Part shown: positions 24,886 to 33,849 of the stretch, in pieces
Layout of the letters: every line of letters begins with the position of its first letter
How positions within the stretch are numbered: the stretch's first letter is position 1
Source of the DNA: an uncultured delta proteobacterium
GTDB taxonomy: Bacteria > Myxococcota_A > UBA9160 > JAFDET01
Reading direction: 5' to 3'
Assembly (NCBI GenBank): GCA_947259215.1
Contig: CAMYLJ010000014.1
Location: forward strand, 19,986-83,985
Length of the DNA: 64,000 bases
The notes under the pieces: model-generated
The model's input: the letters and a program-made list of their open reading frames with translations, nothing else
Database searches by the model: none
Told to the model about the DNA's origin: nothing
Translations under genes and position numbers: made by a program

Positions 24886-25926
24886 ATGGTCGCTGCCCAC
24901 AACGCGGAAGTGCCGCACTCGTCGTGCATCGGCACGGCAGCAGGATCCGACCCACCGCGCCTTCTCGAGCGCCCAGGCCTCGGCCCCGACTCGGATCCCG
25001 GCGACGCCGACCCACTGCTCGAGGAGCAGCCGCTGCTCGCCCAGCTCTACGGCGCCTCCATCGCCGGCCGCATCGCCACGGGTCGCCGCGCGGGCCAGCG
25101 CGTCGTGCGCGTCGGCGACTGCATCGACCCCGACGATCTGCCCGCGCTCGAGGGCGCGCGGTGCGCAAGCATGAGCGGCGTGAGCCTGCACGCCAACGTG
25201 GCCGTTCCAGCGCGCGATCGCCGGCGCCTCGAGCGACTGTGTCGCTACGTGGCGAGGCCGCCGGTTGCGACCGAGCGGCTCTCGAGGCTGGACGACGGGC
25301 GCCTCCTGTACCGCCTCAAGCACCGTTGGCGCGACGGGACGACCCACGTCTCGTTCGAGCCCCAAGAGCTCGTCGAGAAGCTCACCGCCCTGGTGCCGCC
25401 GCCGCGCTTCCACCTCGTGCGGTACGACGGCATCCTGGGCCCGTGCGCGAGCGAACGGGACCGCGTCGTCCCGGGCTGCGGGGCACCCGCGGCGGGCCCG
25501 AAGCAAGGTTCCCCGACACTGCCCTTGGTCGAGTCGGCCCCTCGACCAGCCAGTACCGATGCAGCCGACGAGCGCGGGCGGGCGCAGCTTGCCTCCGTCG
25601 ATCCTGGGCTGATCCGCACACCAGACCGACCGACTCCGCGACCTGCAGCGGCAGGGGAGACCGTTCCAGCCCCCGGCACGCCCACTCCGCGCCCACGGCG
25701 GCTCGCCTGGTCCGCGCTCCTTCAACGCGTCTTCGCGGTCGACGTCCTCGAGTGCCCGCGTTGCAGCGGACGCATGCGGCTGCTCGCCGCGATTCATCCG
25801 CCAGAGGCCACCGAGGCGATCCTCGAGTGCCTCGACCTGCCCAGCCGCGCCCCACCGACCGCAGGGGCCCTCCCCGATCCAGACGAAGCCGGGGGATGGT
25901 CCGTCGAGTTCGACGGCAACCGGTAG
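24886..25926 (+). pseudogene. IS91-family transposase, C-terminal two thirds
   Basis: The reading matches the putative transposase (Y2_Tnp) family of IS91-like rolling-circle elements: LLAQLYGASIAGRIATGRRA, GVSLHANVAVPARDRRRLE, LCRYVARPPVATERLSR and RYDGILGP are well conserved. The C-terminus carries ECPRCSGRMRLLAAI, a zinc ribbon. The N-terminal zinc finger and the first HUH-domain strands are missing, so the copy is probably not active. The start at 24886 is arbitrary. It sits inside the tRNA-Met island and may have carried cargo. Confidence 0.72.
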
Positions 25927-26120
25927 CGTCGGCAGGCCATCGTCCACAGCGCTCTGCGCCGGCACCCCCGCTGCCGATGGCACATGCGCGGGGAACACGT
26001 GCGCCCCGTGCCGTACGGCTCAGTGCTCCGCAGCCACCGGCCGAGTGCTGCGCTCCGCTTGAATCCCCCGCCTACGGTCCTCGGAGGCTAGATCCCCCTG
26101 GGTAGTTGTCAGACTTCCCC

Positions 26121-26940
26121 TTATCGGACCTCGATTGCCCGCTTCTTTGTCCTAGTCGTCTCCAGGAGAGCCCCGTCGGCCATGCGCGCGTAGCGCCGGG
26201 TCGAGCGCACGTCGGCGTGGCCGAGGAAGGTCTGGAGGGCGCGCTCGGAGACGCCGCGGGCCGCCGCGTCCGTGGCGAAGGTGTGCTTGGTGCCGGCGTA
26301 GAGGCTCACCGTCACCCCGACGCGCTCGCAAGCCTCGATCCAGGTCCGCCGCAGGCTGGTCCCGGACCAGCAGCCGCGAGGCCGGATCCCGCGGCCGCTC
26401 CAAGGGACCGTGAAGAGCGGCTCGGCCCTCAGCCGACCCTCGCGCGCGACGTGCTCCGCGATCCACTGCTGAAGCACCTGGGGCACCGGCAGCCGCTTCA
26501 CCCGGCCGGTCTTCGTCGAGCGGATCGGCGAGTCGAGGCGGTCGCCCTTGCGCGCCTTGCTCACCGTGACCCAGCCGTCGTGGTAGTCGCCCACGTCGAG
26601 GGCCACGGCCTCGCCGGGCCGCAGGCCCATCAGCGCCATGGCCAGGTAGATCCCGCGGCGGTCCTCGGGGATCGCGTCGAGGATCTCGTCCTGGGTGCGC
26701 GCCGAGAGCGGTGCCGGCGTCCGCTCCGGCGGCTTCGGCCAGGGGTACTGCCGCGGCAGCTCGCGGATCTCCTCGCGGCGGTAGAGCCAGCCGAGGAACG
26801 ACCGGAAGGCCGCCAGGACGTTCCAGCGCGTCTTCGGCGAGAGCCCGCGGTCGGCCAGCCAGTGTGACCAGTCCTCGAGCGCCGCGTAGCTCACCTCGTG
26901 GATGCTGCGCCCGGCCCACCACGAGAAGTGCCCGGGCCCT
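26121..26940 (-). pseudogene. Second tyrosine integrase, truncated at the N-terminus
   Basis: The product aligns along its length with the first integrase: SIHEVSYAALEDWSHWLADR, MGLRPGEAVALDVGDYHDGW, TKTGRVKRLPVPQVLQQW, GTKHTFATDAAARG and STRRYARMADGALLE hold the same catalytic layout. The N-terminal domain is absent; homology ends near 26940, where an araC fragment begins on the other strand. The deletion makes it unlikely to work alone. It is a remnant of a second, related element in the same island. Confidence 0.8.
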
Positions 26941-27424
26941 GGATCGCGAGGGCAGTCTGTCGTCGGTCCTCCCCACGGCACAGCTGCGGGACTTCGTCCG
27001 CCACGACGCGAGCCGCTTTCCGCAGTCGAAGATGCCGCCGTTCGCGAAGCTGCTCAGCCCCGCCGAGATCGACCGGACCGAGGAGGCGAGCGCGGCCGCA
27101 GCCAGGGACCTGGTCGGATCGCTTCTCCAGGCCCTGGTCCCGCTCGCCACGGAGGTCCCCCTGTCGCTCGACCTCGGCGCCGAGCTCGCCGAGACGACTC
27201 CCCGCACGCTGCAGCGCTGGCTGGCGGAGGAGGGCACGGGCTGGCGGCAGATCGTCGATCGAGCCCGCTTCGAGGCGTGTGAAAGGCTGATCCTGGACCC
27301 GCCGCTCACGCTGACCGAGATCTCCGCGAAGCTCGGCTACTCCGACCAGGCCCACTTCACGCGCGCCTTTCACCGCTGGACGGGTGAAGCTCCCAGCGCT
27401 CACTGCCGCAGAAGGAAGAGCTAG
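26930..27424 (+). pseudogene. AraC-family regulator, C-terminal part fused into the integrase remnant
   Basis: The reading from about 26930 gives DREGSLSSVLPTAQLRDFV, a linker, then the AraC helix-turn-helix: LAETTPRTLQRWLAEEGTGW and LTEISAKLGYSDQAHFTRAF, ending CRRRKS and TAG. It lacks the N-terminal half and a start codon, because the integrase joins at about 26940. Its last 49 codons (27278-27424) recur at 36357-36503. It is a decayed gene, not a regulator that could act on the cargo. Confidence 0.75.
27278..27424 (+). repeat. Direct repeat copy 1 of an araC 3' end
   Basis: This 147-base segment encodes CERLILDPPLTLTEISAKLG and YSDQAHFTRAFHRWTGEAP. A copy in the same orientation, alike in most positions and equal in length to the stop codon, lies at 36357-36503. 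The two copies bracket the polysaccharide cargo of about 9 kb. Confidence 0.7.
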
Positions 27425-27605
27425 CGCCTACGCCTCGTCGCCGTCATCCTTCTCTAAGCTGCCGGGCTTCGTTGGCCCGCTACAGCGAGGAGCACTTCCC
27501 AAGAAGAAGGCCACCAGCGCCCGCCATGATCAAACGCCAGCTCGAAGTCACTGACGACATCGCCTGGGTGCCAAGAAAGAACCAAGCACCACCTCGGCCA
27601 GAGCA

Positions 27606-29828
27606 ATGAGTTCGATATATCACTTTGGCACATTTGATGTTGCGAACTATGGCGACTTGTTGTTTCCGCTGCTGGCGCAAAAGCGTTTGGATTCGCTGAA
27701 AGCCCGAGTTACAGCCGTTTCCCCAAGAGGAAGCTGCCGTGTCTGGGAGGATTGCTTCCCAGCTCATGGATCCGATCACATACTGGAAATAACGGATGCT
27801 CCAAACGGAGTATTGATCGGTGGCGGAAACATAATCACGCTCAAGCCGTCAAGGCTTCCAGACTACGATCATGGTTCGCTGCCGCTCTTTGCCTATCCCG
27901 ACATCTGGGTTGGGGCTTCTTCTCTGGCCGAAAAGGACATCCCTGTTTGCTGGAACGCCCCGGGTGTTCCGATTGCATTCTCGAGTGAACAGAAGCCCCT
28001 GGTCAGAGATTGCATTGAGCGCTGCTCATATGTTTCCGTTCGAGACCAGCAAAGTCGCAACCTGCTACTGGATGCGCATCCTGATGCCGATGTATCCGTA
28101 TTCCCTGACCCTGCCTGGGAAGTATCCAGGCTCTGGACCACGAGCCAACTGGATCAGGCTTATCAGAAGATGTTCACCTCCCGTGGACAGGACGCATCAC
28201 CGAGAGCGATCTCGGTGCATCTGAACTCGCGCTATATGGCTTCAGAGTCGAATGAAAAAGTGGCCCGTCATCTCGACACGATTGCACGGCGATTCGATGC
28301 TCAGATGATTCTATTGGCCATTGGTCCGTGTCATCGGGATGATGCCCTTGCTCGCAAAGTTGGGAACTTGATGACTACCGGACCCCTCGTTGTGGACGAG
28401 CCCGCGAGCCTGATCGAAATCGCTTCCGGTATCTCAAACTCCCTGGTATATGTCGGTTCTTCGATGCACGGTTTGATCACCGGGTTCTCTTTCGGAGTTC
28501 CCGGCATTTGCGTAACGACTGGCAAGATGACGAAATTCCAGGGTCTGCAAACGCAGATACCTCGCCAGGAGATATGGTCCAAATCGTGGAGATCCATTCC
28601 GGAACAACTCGCGGCCATGGACCTGGATCGCCAAAGACAGCAGATCCAGATCATCCGGAAGCAGATGATCGACGGTGTCGATCGGCATTGGGAGCGGATT
28701 CTCGGTTGCTTCAGAGCTGGGATTCACGATGCAGAAGAACCGTCTCGAACGGACCCCAGGCTGAAGAACGAGCTTACCGCTCGCTCGCTGTCGTACCGAG
28801 CTGATTATGCGACTGCATTGGCATTGAAACACTGCACGGATTCTGGAACAAAAGGCAGCGCTGCATATTATCGGAAAGAGCTCAAGAAAGTACACGCTTC
28901 GTACTCATGGAGATGCACTTCTCCGATACGAAGAATCGCTGGCTTGATCAAGCTGTGCAGGAACCGGATTTCAGTCGGGTTTGAGCGAGTATCTTCATGG
29001 TATTTGAGTTTGGGACTATCGCGTTCGGCAGTCCCTGAACAGCCAGAAGATGAAATGCGCGCCGGCAAGGACATGTCTGTAGTTGTCTCTGTTCATGACT
29101 CGCCTGGATTTCTCTTGCGCTGTCTTCGCAGCCTGGAGATCTACGGCACTCTTGCAGAGGTCATACTCGTCGACGATGGCTCTCAAGAGAAAGAGACTCT
29201 GAATATCCTGGAGGAATTCAGCCGAAAGAACTATTGGCATCTGGTCCGGCACGACGACTCCTTGGGGCACAGTCGTGCCTGCGAGGCCGGTGCCCGATTG
29301 GCCTCTCGCCCCTACATATGCCTTCTCAACTCGGACGCTGTGGTCACTCCATGGAGTTGGCTGGCTGCGAAGACAGCCTTTGAAACTGATCCCAAGATCG
29401 CTGTCACAGGCCCTTCAACGAGTTGGGCCATCACGGAACAGGTCCTCCCGAAAGCCAGGAGACTTCGCCACTACTGGAATGACAACCAAATCTTCGCCTT
29501 CGCGAAGAAGTACATTGCTTCGCTCAAGACGGCTCCCCCGCTTGAGCTGACCGAAGTGAGCGGATTCGCATTCTTCATCAGAAGAGAGGTATGGGAGGAG
29601 TTCGAAGGATTCGACGACCAATTGCCTGATTACGGAAATGAAGCGGAGTTGTGCATACGACTTCTGAAAGCTGGATGGAAGATTGTCTGGACGCCGAACA
29701 GCTATATCCATCATTTCGGCAACATCTCCTACGCGGAAGAGAAGCGCAGCAAGTTCCGTTTCGGTCGGGCGTATATCAAGAAGAAGCACGGCAGGCGCCA
29801 TTATCGGAGGCCTGCTCAACCTGAGTAG
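27606..29828 (+). CDS. Polysaccharide pyruvyl transferase-glycosyltransferase fusion, 740 aa
   Basis: Residues 1-350 form a polysaccharide pyruvyl transferase-type domain: YHFGTFDVANYGDLLFPLLA, VLIGGGNIITLKPSR, DVSVFPDPAWEV and YVGSSMHGLITGFSFGVP. After a linker, residues about 475-740 form a GT2 domain: DMSVVVSVHDSPGFLLRCLR, VILVDDGSQE, YICLLNSDAVVTPWSW and SGFAFFIRREVWEEFEGFD. It could both add pyruvate to and extend a surface glycan. The base composition is clearly lower in GC than neighbouring chromosome genes, a sign of transfer. A separate paralogue of the first domain follows at 30185. Confidence 0.85.
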   Translation: MSSIYHFGTFDVANYGDLLFPLLAQKRLDSLKARVTAVSPRGSCRVWEDCFPAHGSDHILEITDAPNGVLIGGGNIITLKPSRLPDYDHGSLPLFAYPDIWVGASSLAEKDIPVCWNAPGVPIAFSSEQKPLVRDCIERCSYVSVRDQQSRNLLLDAHPDADVSVFPDPAWEVSRLWTTSQLDQAYQKMFTSRGQDASPRAISVHLNSRYMASESNEKVARHLDTIARRFDAQMILLAIGPCHRDDALARKVGNLMTTGPLVVDEPASLIEIASGISNSLVYVGSSMHGLITGFSFGVPGICVTTGKMTKFQGLQTQIPRQEIWSKSWRSIPEQLAAMDLDRQRQQIQIIRKQMIDGVDRHWERILGCFRAGIHDAEEPSRTDPRLKNELTARSLSYRADYATALALKHCTDSGTKGSAAYYRKELKKVHASYSWRCTSPIRRIAGLIKLCRNRISVGFERVSSWYLSLGLSRSAVPEQPEDEMRAGKDMSVVVSVHDSPGFLLRCLRSLEIYGTLAEVILVDDGSQEKETLNILEEFSRKNYWHLVRHDDSLGHSRACEAGARLASRPYICLLNSDAVVTPWSWLAAKTAFETDPKIAVTGPSTSWAITEQVLPKARRLRHYWNDNQIFAFAKKYIASLKTAPPLELTEVSGFAFFIRREVWEEFEGFDDQLPDYGNEAELCIRLLKAGWKIVWTPNSYIHHFGNISYAEEKRSKFRFGRAYIKKKHGRRHYRRPAQPE

Positions 29829-30184
29829 ATGCTACGCAGACGCGCAGCGGGCAACGACTGCATCGGGTCGGATGGCGCGTTGGAAGGCGCAGAAGGGTCG
29901 GCTCCCCGCGCCGCGGGTCGGGGCTCCAACCCCCAGATCGCTGTCTTACGAGCCCCGGGAGCCCCGGTCCCCGCGGGATTGGGCGCAACCCGGCTCTCAG
30001 ACCCTCATCAGCCCGCTCCACGACTCCAGCTTGGAACGAGGCCCGTCTGGAGGCGTTTCTTGACACGATGTCGTAGGAGCCGGATTCTCCCCCCGCCCAG
30101 GCTGCGAGCCAAAGCCCAATCAACCGCCGTCCCGGCGTTTCCTGGCATGCTCCTCTATCAACTCCTGGATGGGAAAGACACCGG
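29829..30184. other. Intergenic gap of about 356 bases inside the cargo
   Basis: No gene is supported here. The stretch contains a tandem 9-base repeat (GAGCCCCGG twice, near 29950) and several GC-rich segments that can pair. It may carry a promoter for the downstream pyruvyl transferase gene. Confidence 0.4.
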
Positions 30185-31561
30185 ATGGACAAGGGCAACA
30201 CCGTCGCGGTCTTCGGGACGTTCGATGTGGAGAACTATGGAGACCTGCTCTTCCCGTTGGTCGCTCGCCGTCGCCTGTCGGATTTCGCGGCTGCGGAATT
30301 CGTCTCCCCTGTCGGGAACGACGACCTCTGGAGCGATTGCATCCGAGCACGGACGACGAACGAGTTCATCTCGGGCGGTACTGCCGTCGCCGGAGTACTC
30401 ATCGGCGGCGGTCACGTCGTCCACGGACCGACGGGGGACTTTACGCCCTACAATCAGTTTTCCGCATCGCTGGTACACGCCTACCCGGACATCTGGTTCG
30501 GCGCGGCATACGTGGCGGCCATGCGAGACTGTCCCCTCCTGTTCAACGCGCCGGGAGTCTCCTCTGCCGTAGGCAGAGCTCCCTTTGCAGAGTTCGTCAG
30601 GCTGGTGATCGATCTTTCCGAGTACGTGAATGCAAGGGATGCCAGCGGAGCCGCCGTCCTGAGAGCCATCGCGCCCAACGCCAGCATCGCGATCACGCCG
30701 GATACCGCCTTGGACGTTGCGCAGCTCTGGTCGACCAACGAACTGCGTGACGCCTATCGAGGTGCGTTTGTGTCTCGGGGCAGGTCGGTTCCCAAGCGAA
30801 CCCTGGCGGTCCACGTGCGAAAGACCTCTCTGCCAGCGAAGTGCGGTCCCGTCAGTCAACTCCTGGATCAGGTCGCGGCACAGACGGAGACCGTGCCCAT
30901 CATCCTCTCTTTCGGCCAATGTCACGACGACGGCGAGGCCGTCCGGGAGATCGACAAGGGGATGCGTTGCGAGCGACTGGTACTCGACCGCCCCAGCTCT
31001 TTGCTCGAGGTGACCGCCTGCCTCGGCCACAGTGTGGCCTATCTGGGTTCTTCCTTTCATGGATGCCTGGTGGCGTCGGCTTTTGAACGACCCAGCCAGT
31101 TGGTTGTGCGCCGTCCACAGGACAAACACATGGCCGTCTCCGACCTCCTGATGTCCTCGACTCCGCCTCTGAAATCCTGGCTCGACGTCGACCCACCGGC
31201 GCTCTCGGAGAAGATCGCCTCTGGGAAGGCGGGCATCCGATCTGAGGCGTTCGACAGGTTGGACCAGCATTGGGAACGCATTCGGGACGCCTTGAGAAAG
31301 GGTACGCAGAGCAACAAGCAGCAGGATATGAAGGCTTTTCAGGCAAGACAGCGGGCCACTGATTCACCATCGGAGCTGTCGCTCGTGGAATACGATTCGC
31401 TGATCGAACCACTGAAACAAGCCAATCTGCTGGGGCTGATTCGTCGGAATGCAAATCTGCAGCGTCGTCTCGACGACGCGAGGAGTGGATCTCGGCCCAA
31501 GCAAGAGAAGAGGAAGAGCTGGATCAGGAGACTCCCGTGCGCACTCCGCTTGTCTCGGTGA
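30185..31561 (+). CDS. Polysaccharide pyruvyl transferase family protein, 458 aa
   Basis: A paralogue of the first half of the 740-residue fusion: AVFGTFDVENYGDLLFPLVA, VLIGGGHVVHGPTGDF, DTALDVAQLW and YLGSSFHGCLVASAF. The family moves pyruvate from PEP to a sugar in capsule, exopolysaccharide or secondary cell-wall polymer. Beyond residue 340 the tail is charged and helical, ending RLPCALRLSR. The 3' end overlaps the next GT2 gene by 25 bases. The donor and acceptor are not known. Start at ATG 30185. Confidence 0.85.
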   Translation: MDKGNTVAVFGTFDVENYGDLLFPLVARRRLSDFAAAEFVSPVGNDDLWSDCIRARTTNEFISGGTAVAGVLIGGGHVVHGPTGDFTPYNQFSASLVHAYPDIWFGAAYVAAMRDCPLLFNAPGVSSAVGRAPFAEFVRLVIDLSEYVNARDASGAAVLRAIAPNASIAITPDTALDVAQLWSTNELRDAYRGAFVSRGRSVPKRTLAVHVRKTSLPAKCGPVSQLLDQVAAQTETVPIILSFGQCHDDGEAVREIDKGMRCERLVLDRPSSLLEVTACLGHSVAYLGSSFHGCLVASAFERPSQLVVRRPQDKHMAVSDLLMSSTPPLKSWLDVDPPALSEKIASGKAGIRSEAFDRLDQHWERIRDALRKGTQSNKQQDMKAFQARQRATDSPSELSLVEYDSLIEPLKQANLLGLIRRNANLQRRLDDARSGSRPKQEKRKSWIRRLPCALRLSR

Positions 31562-32559
31562 TCGTTGCCTTCTATCGCATGCGCCGCGAGGCACCGCGGA
31601 CGCTCTATTCCCTGACGCCCGAATATCAACGAGGGGTCCAGGAAGGCGACTACGAGGTGCTGGCCGTCGAGAACCCGTCCGACGCGATGTTGGACAAGGA
31701 GCAAGTCGAACGGTGCGGAGACAACTTCCGCCTCATCCAGATGCAGAAGCCCTCGCTGTCACCTGTGGATGCCATCCATTCGGCGATGTCGGAAGCTCGC
31801 GGTGAGTACGTAATGATCCTGATCGACGGTGCGAGGATCTTGAGTCCCGGCATGCTCCGATTCACGCTCATGGCCGCGAAGCTGCACCCAAAACCGATCG
31901 TCGCGGCGTTGGCGTGGCACCTGGGGCCCAAGAAGCAGCAGGAATCGATCCGTGAAGGATACGACGCGGAGACCGAGGACAGGCTGCTGGAGGAGGCCCG
32001 GTGGAAGGAGGACGGCTATCGCCTGTTCGATATTTCGTCCCTGGCGGGTTCCTGCAAGCGCGGGTGGGTGAGGCCCCTCTCGGAGGCGAACTGCCTCACC
32101 CTGAAGAAGGAGACGTTCCGGGAATTGGGAGGATTCAGTACCGACTTCGCCAGCCCGGGGGGTGGCCTGGTCAACGCGGATCTGTACCAACGCGCCGTGA
32201 ACCTTAAGGACGGCCAGCTCTTGATCCTGCTGGGCGAAGGGACCTTCCATCAGACACACGGCGGAGCCGTCTCCGGGGGAAGCGAACGCGCGATCCTCGA
32301 CGAGATGCGGGCCGAGTACGAACGGATTCGCGGAAGATCCCACGAAGCCCCCACGCCGGCAAACGAGCCGATCTATCTCGGGATGATCCCCCAGAACACC
32401 AGGCGATTCGTCAAGGTCGGTGCGAAGAAGTCGGACTCTCGCAAGAGCGAGAAGACGAACAGGAAGGTGATCAAGCTGCTCAGGCGGCTGGTTCCGCGGG
32501 CGCGAAGAGTGCCGGGGGCAGTCTCGGGTCTCTGGCCGAACGAGAGCCGCAATGCATGA
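31537..32559 (+). CDS. GT2-type glycosyltransferase, 340 aa
   Basis: A glycosyltransferase with a GT-A fold: TPLVSVIVAFYRMRREAPRT at the N-terminus, VLAVENPSD, then RGEYVMILIDGARILSPGML, the DxD-like loop of GT2 enzymes. The acceptor region includes SEANCLTLKKETFRELGGFS. The C-terminal 60 residues are basic. It starts at GTG 31537 within the end of the pyruvyl transferase gene, giving close coupling. Sugar and acceptor are not known. Confidence 0.83.
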   Translation: MRTPLVSVIVAFYRMRREAPRTLYSLTPEYQRGVQEGDYEVLAVENPSDAMLDKEQVERCGDNFRLIQMQKPSLSPVDAIHSAMSEARGEYVMILIDGARILSPGMLRFTLMAAKLHPKPIVAALAWHLGPKKQQESIREGYDAETEDRLLEEARWKEDGYRLFDISSLAGSCKRGWVRPLSEANCLTLKKETFRELGGFSTDFASPGGGLVNADLYQRAVNLKDGQLLILLGEGTFHQTHGGAVSGGSERAILDEMRAEYERIRGRSHEAPTPANEPIYLGMIPQNTRRFVKVGAKKSDSRKSEKTNRKVIKLLRRLVPRARRVPGAVSGLWPNESRNA

Positions 32560-32596
32560 CCAGCGCCACGCGCCTGCGAGTCCAAGCCGCTTGTTG

Positions 32597-33559
32597 TCAG
32601 AGGATCTTGCCGGTGCCGCTGCCGCCAACGGCCGCGAACGTGGCATCGACTCCTTCGCCGGGCTGCTTGGCGAGAAAGAAGGCAGCCCGCCCCGACCACC
32701 CGGGGACGTTGAATCGCTGTGCCAAGGACTCGAGGTCCTTGATTTCCGCAGGGGTGAACACCTTTCGCCAATCGCGGAAGCAGTCGTTTTCGGTGTCGTA
32801 AAGGGACAAGCCGCGGCGGTACATTTCGCTGGCAGCGTAGTAGAACAGGCTGGCTTCGTACTGCACATGCCGGAGGTTCAGGCCCACCTCCGTGGCGACC
32901 ATGTTCAAACTGAATTCCGTGTGCAGGAAGAAGTGGCGCGGCGCATCGATCTCGACCCAATCCGTTCTGTATCGCTCCCAGGGTCCTCGCGACGCGATCG
33001 GAATCCTGATCAGGCAGACGCCGCCATCATCGAGCAACCTTCGAATCAGCCGCAGGGCTTCGTACTGGTCGGCCATGTGTTCGAGTGAATGATGCAGCAT
33101 GACCAGATCGAATACCCGTCCGCTGAGGTAGTCGAGCGGCTTGGCCAAGACCCGGATCGGGCCCAGTGAGATATCCTCGGGAATGCGGGGATCGATCCCC
33201 GTCAGCGAGGTGAATCCGGCACTGGCAAAGGCGCCGAGGAGTTCGCCGCGTCCGCAACCTACGTCGAGGATTCTGGCATCGAGAGAGTCTGCGTTCGTGT
33301 GACGCAGCCAGTTACGGAGGCGGTTCCGCTTTACCCATCGGCGTACCGGGTCGTCGGACACCGCGACGTCCACATCGATGTGGTGCGAGTAGTACTTGTC
33401 CTCCGGATAGTACCGGCTCAGATCCTGCGGTGGATCGCACAACTGCAGGCAGCGGCAGAACTCACATTCGAAGTAATGAAACTCATCCGCCGTGCCGAAC
33501 ATCATCTCGCGGACGACGTACGTCTGCCCCTGCGTATTGCCGCAGATCCGACATGCCAT
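32597..33559 (-). CDS. Class I SAM-dependent methyltransferase with N-terminal zinc ribbon, 320 aa
   Basis: An N-terminal zinc-binding module (MACRICGNTQ, then FECEFCRCLQL) precedes the methyltransferase core with motif I ILDVGCGRGELLGAFASAG, TGIDPRIPED and HHSLEHMADQYEALRLIRRL. Similar enzymes with this zinc module methylate nucleotide sugars or glycan ends. It is on the opposite strand to the other cargo genes, converging with the GT2 gene at 32559, and divergent from the next GT2 gene. Confidence 0.85.
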   Translation of the reverse strand: MACRICGNTQGQTYVVREMMFGTADEFHYFECEFCRCLQLCDPPQDLSRYYPEDKYYSHHIDVDVAVSDDPVRRWVKRNRLRNWLRHTNADSLDARILDVGCGRGELLGAFASAGFTSLTGIDPRIPEDISLGPIRVLAKPLDYLSGRVFDLVMLHHSLEHMADQYEALRLIRRLLDDGGVCLIRIPIASRGPWERYRTDWVEIDAPRHFFLHTEFSLNMVATEVGLNLRHVQYEASLFYYAASEMYRRGLSLYDTENDCFRDWRKVFTPAEIKDLESLAQRFNVPGWSGRAAFFLAKQPGEGVDATFAAVGGSGTGKIL

Positions 33560-33849
33560 TGCTCGAGTCCTTTCTCAGGCCCGCAGCGTGGGTAGAAGAC
33601 CCATCCCTCCCCCTGGCCTCCCTGTGGGAACTTGCAAGAGGTACGCGCACGTAAACTCCCGCCTTTCGCCGTAATGACTGGATCATCCAGACCGGGAAGT
33701 CAACGTCTACTCGCTTCTGGGCCGGCCGCGCGCGTCTGCGTGCGCGACAAGCGGCCCTGGCAGCAGGCCGCGGCAGGTCCCCCGCCTCCGCCGCGGACGG
33801 CGGCCGAGGCGGGGCGGCGCGAATCGACACGCGTGATACGATCCGCCCG

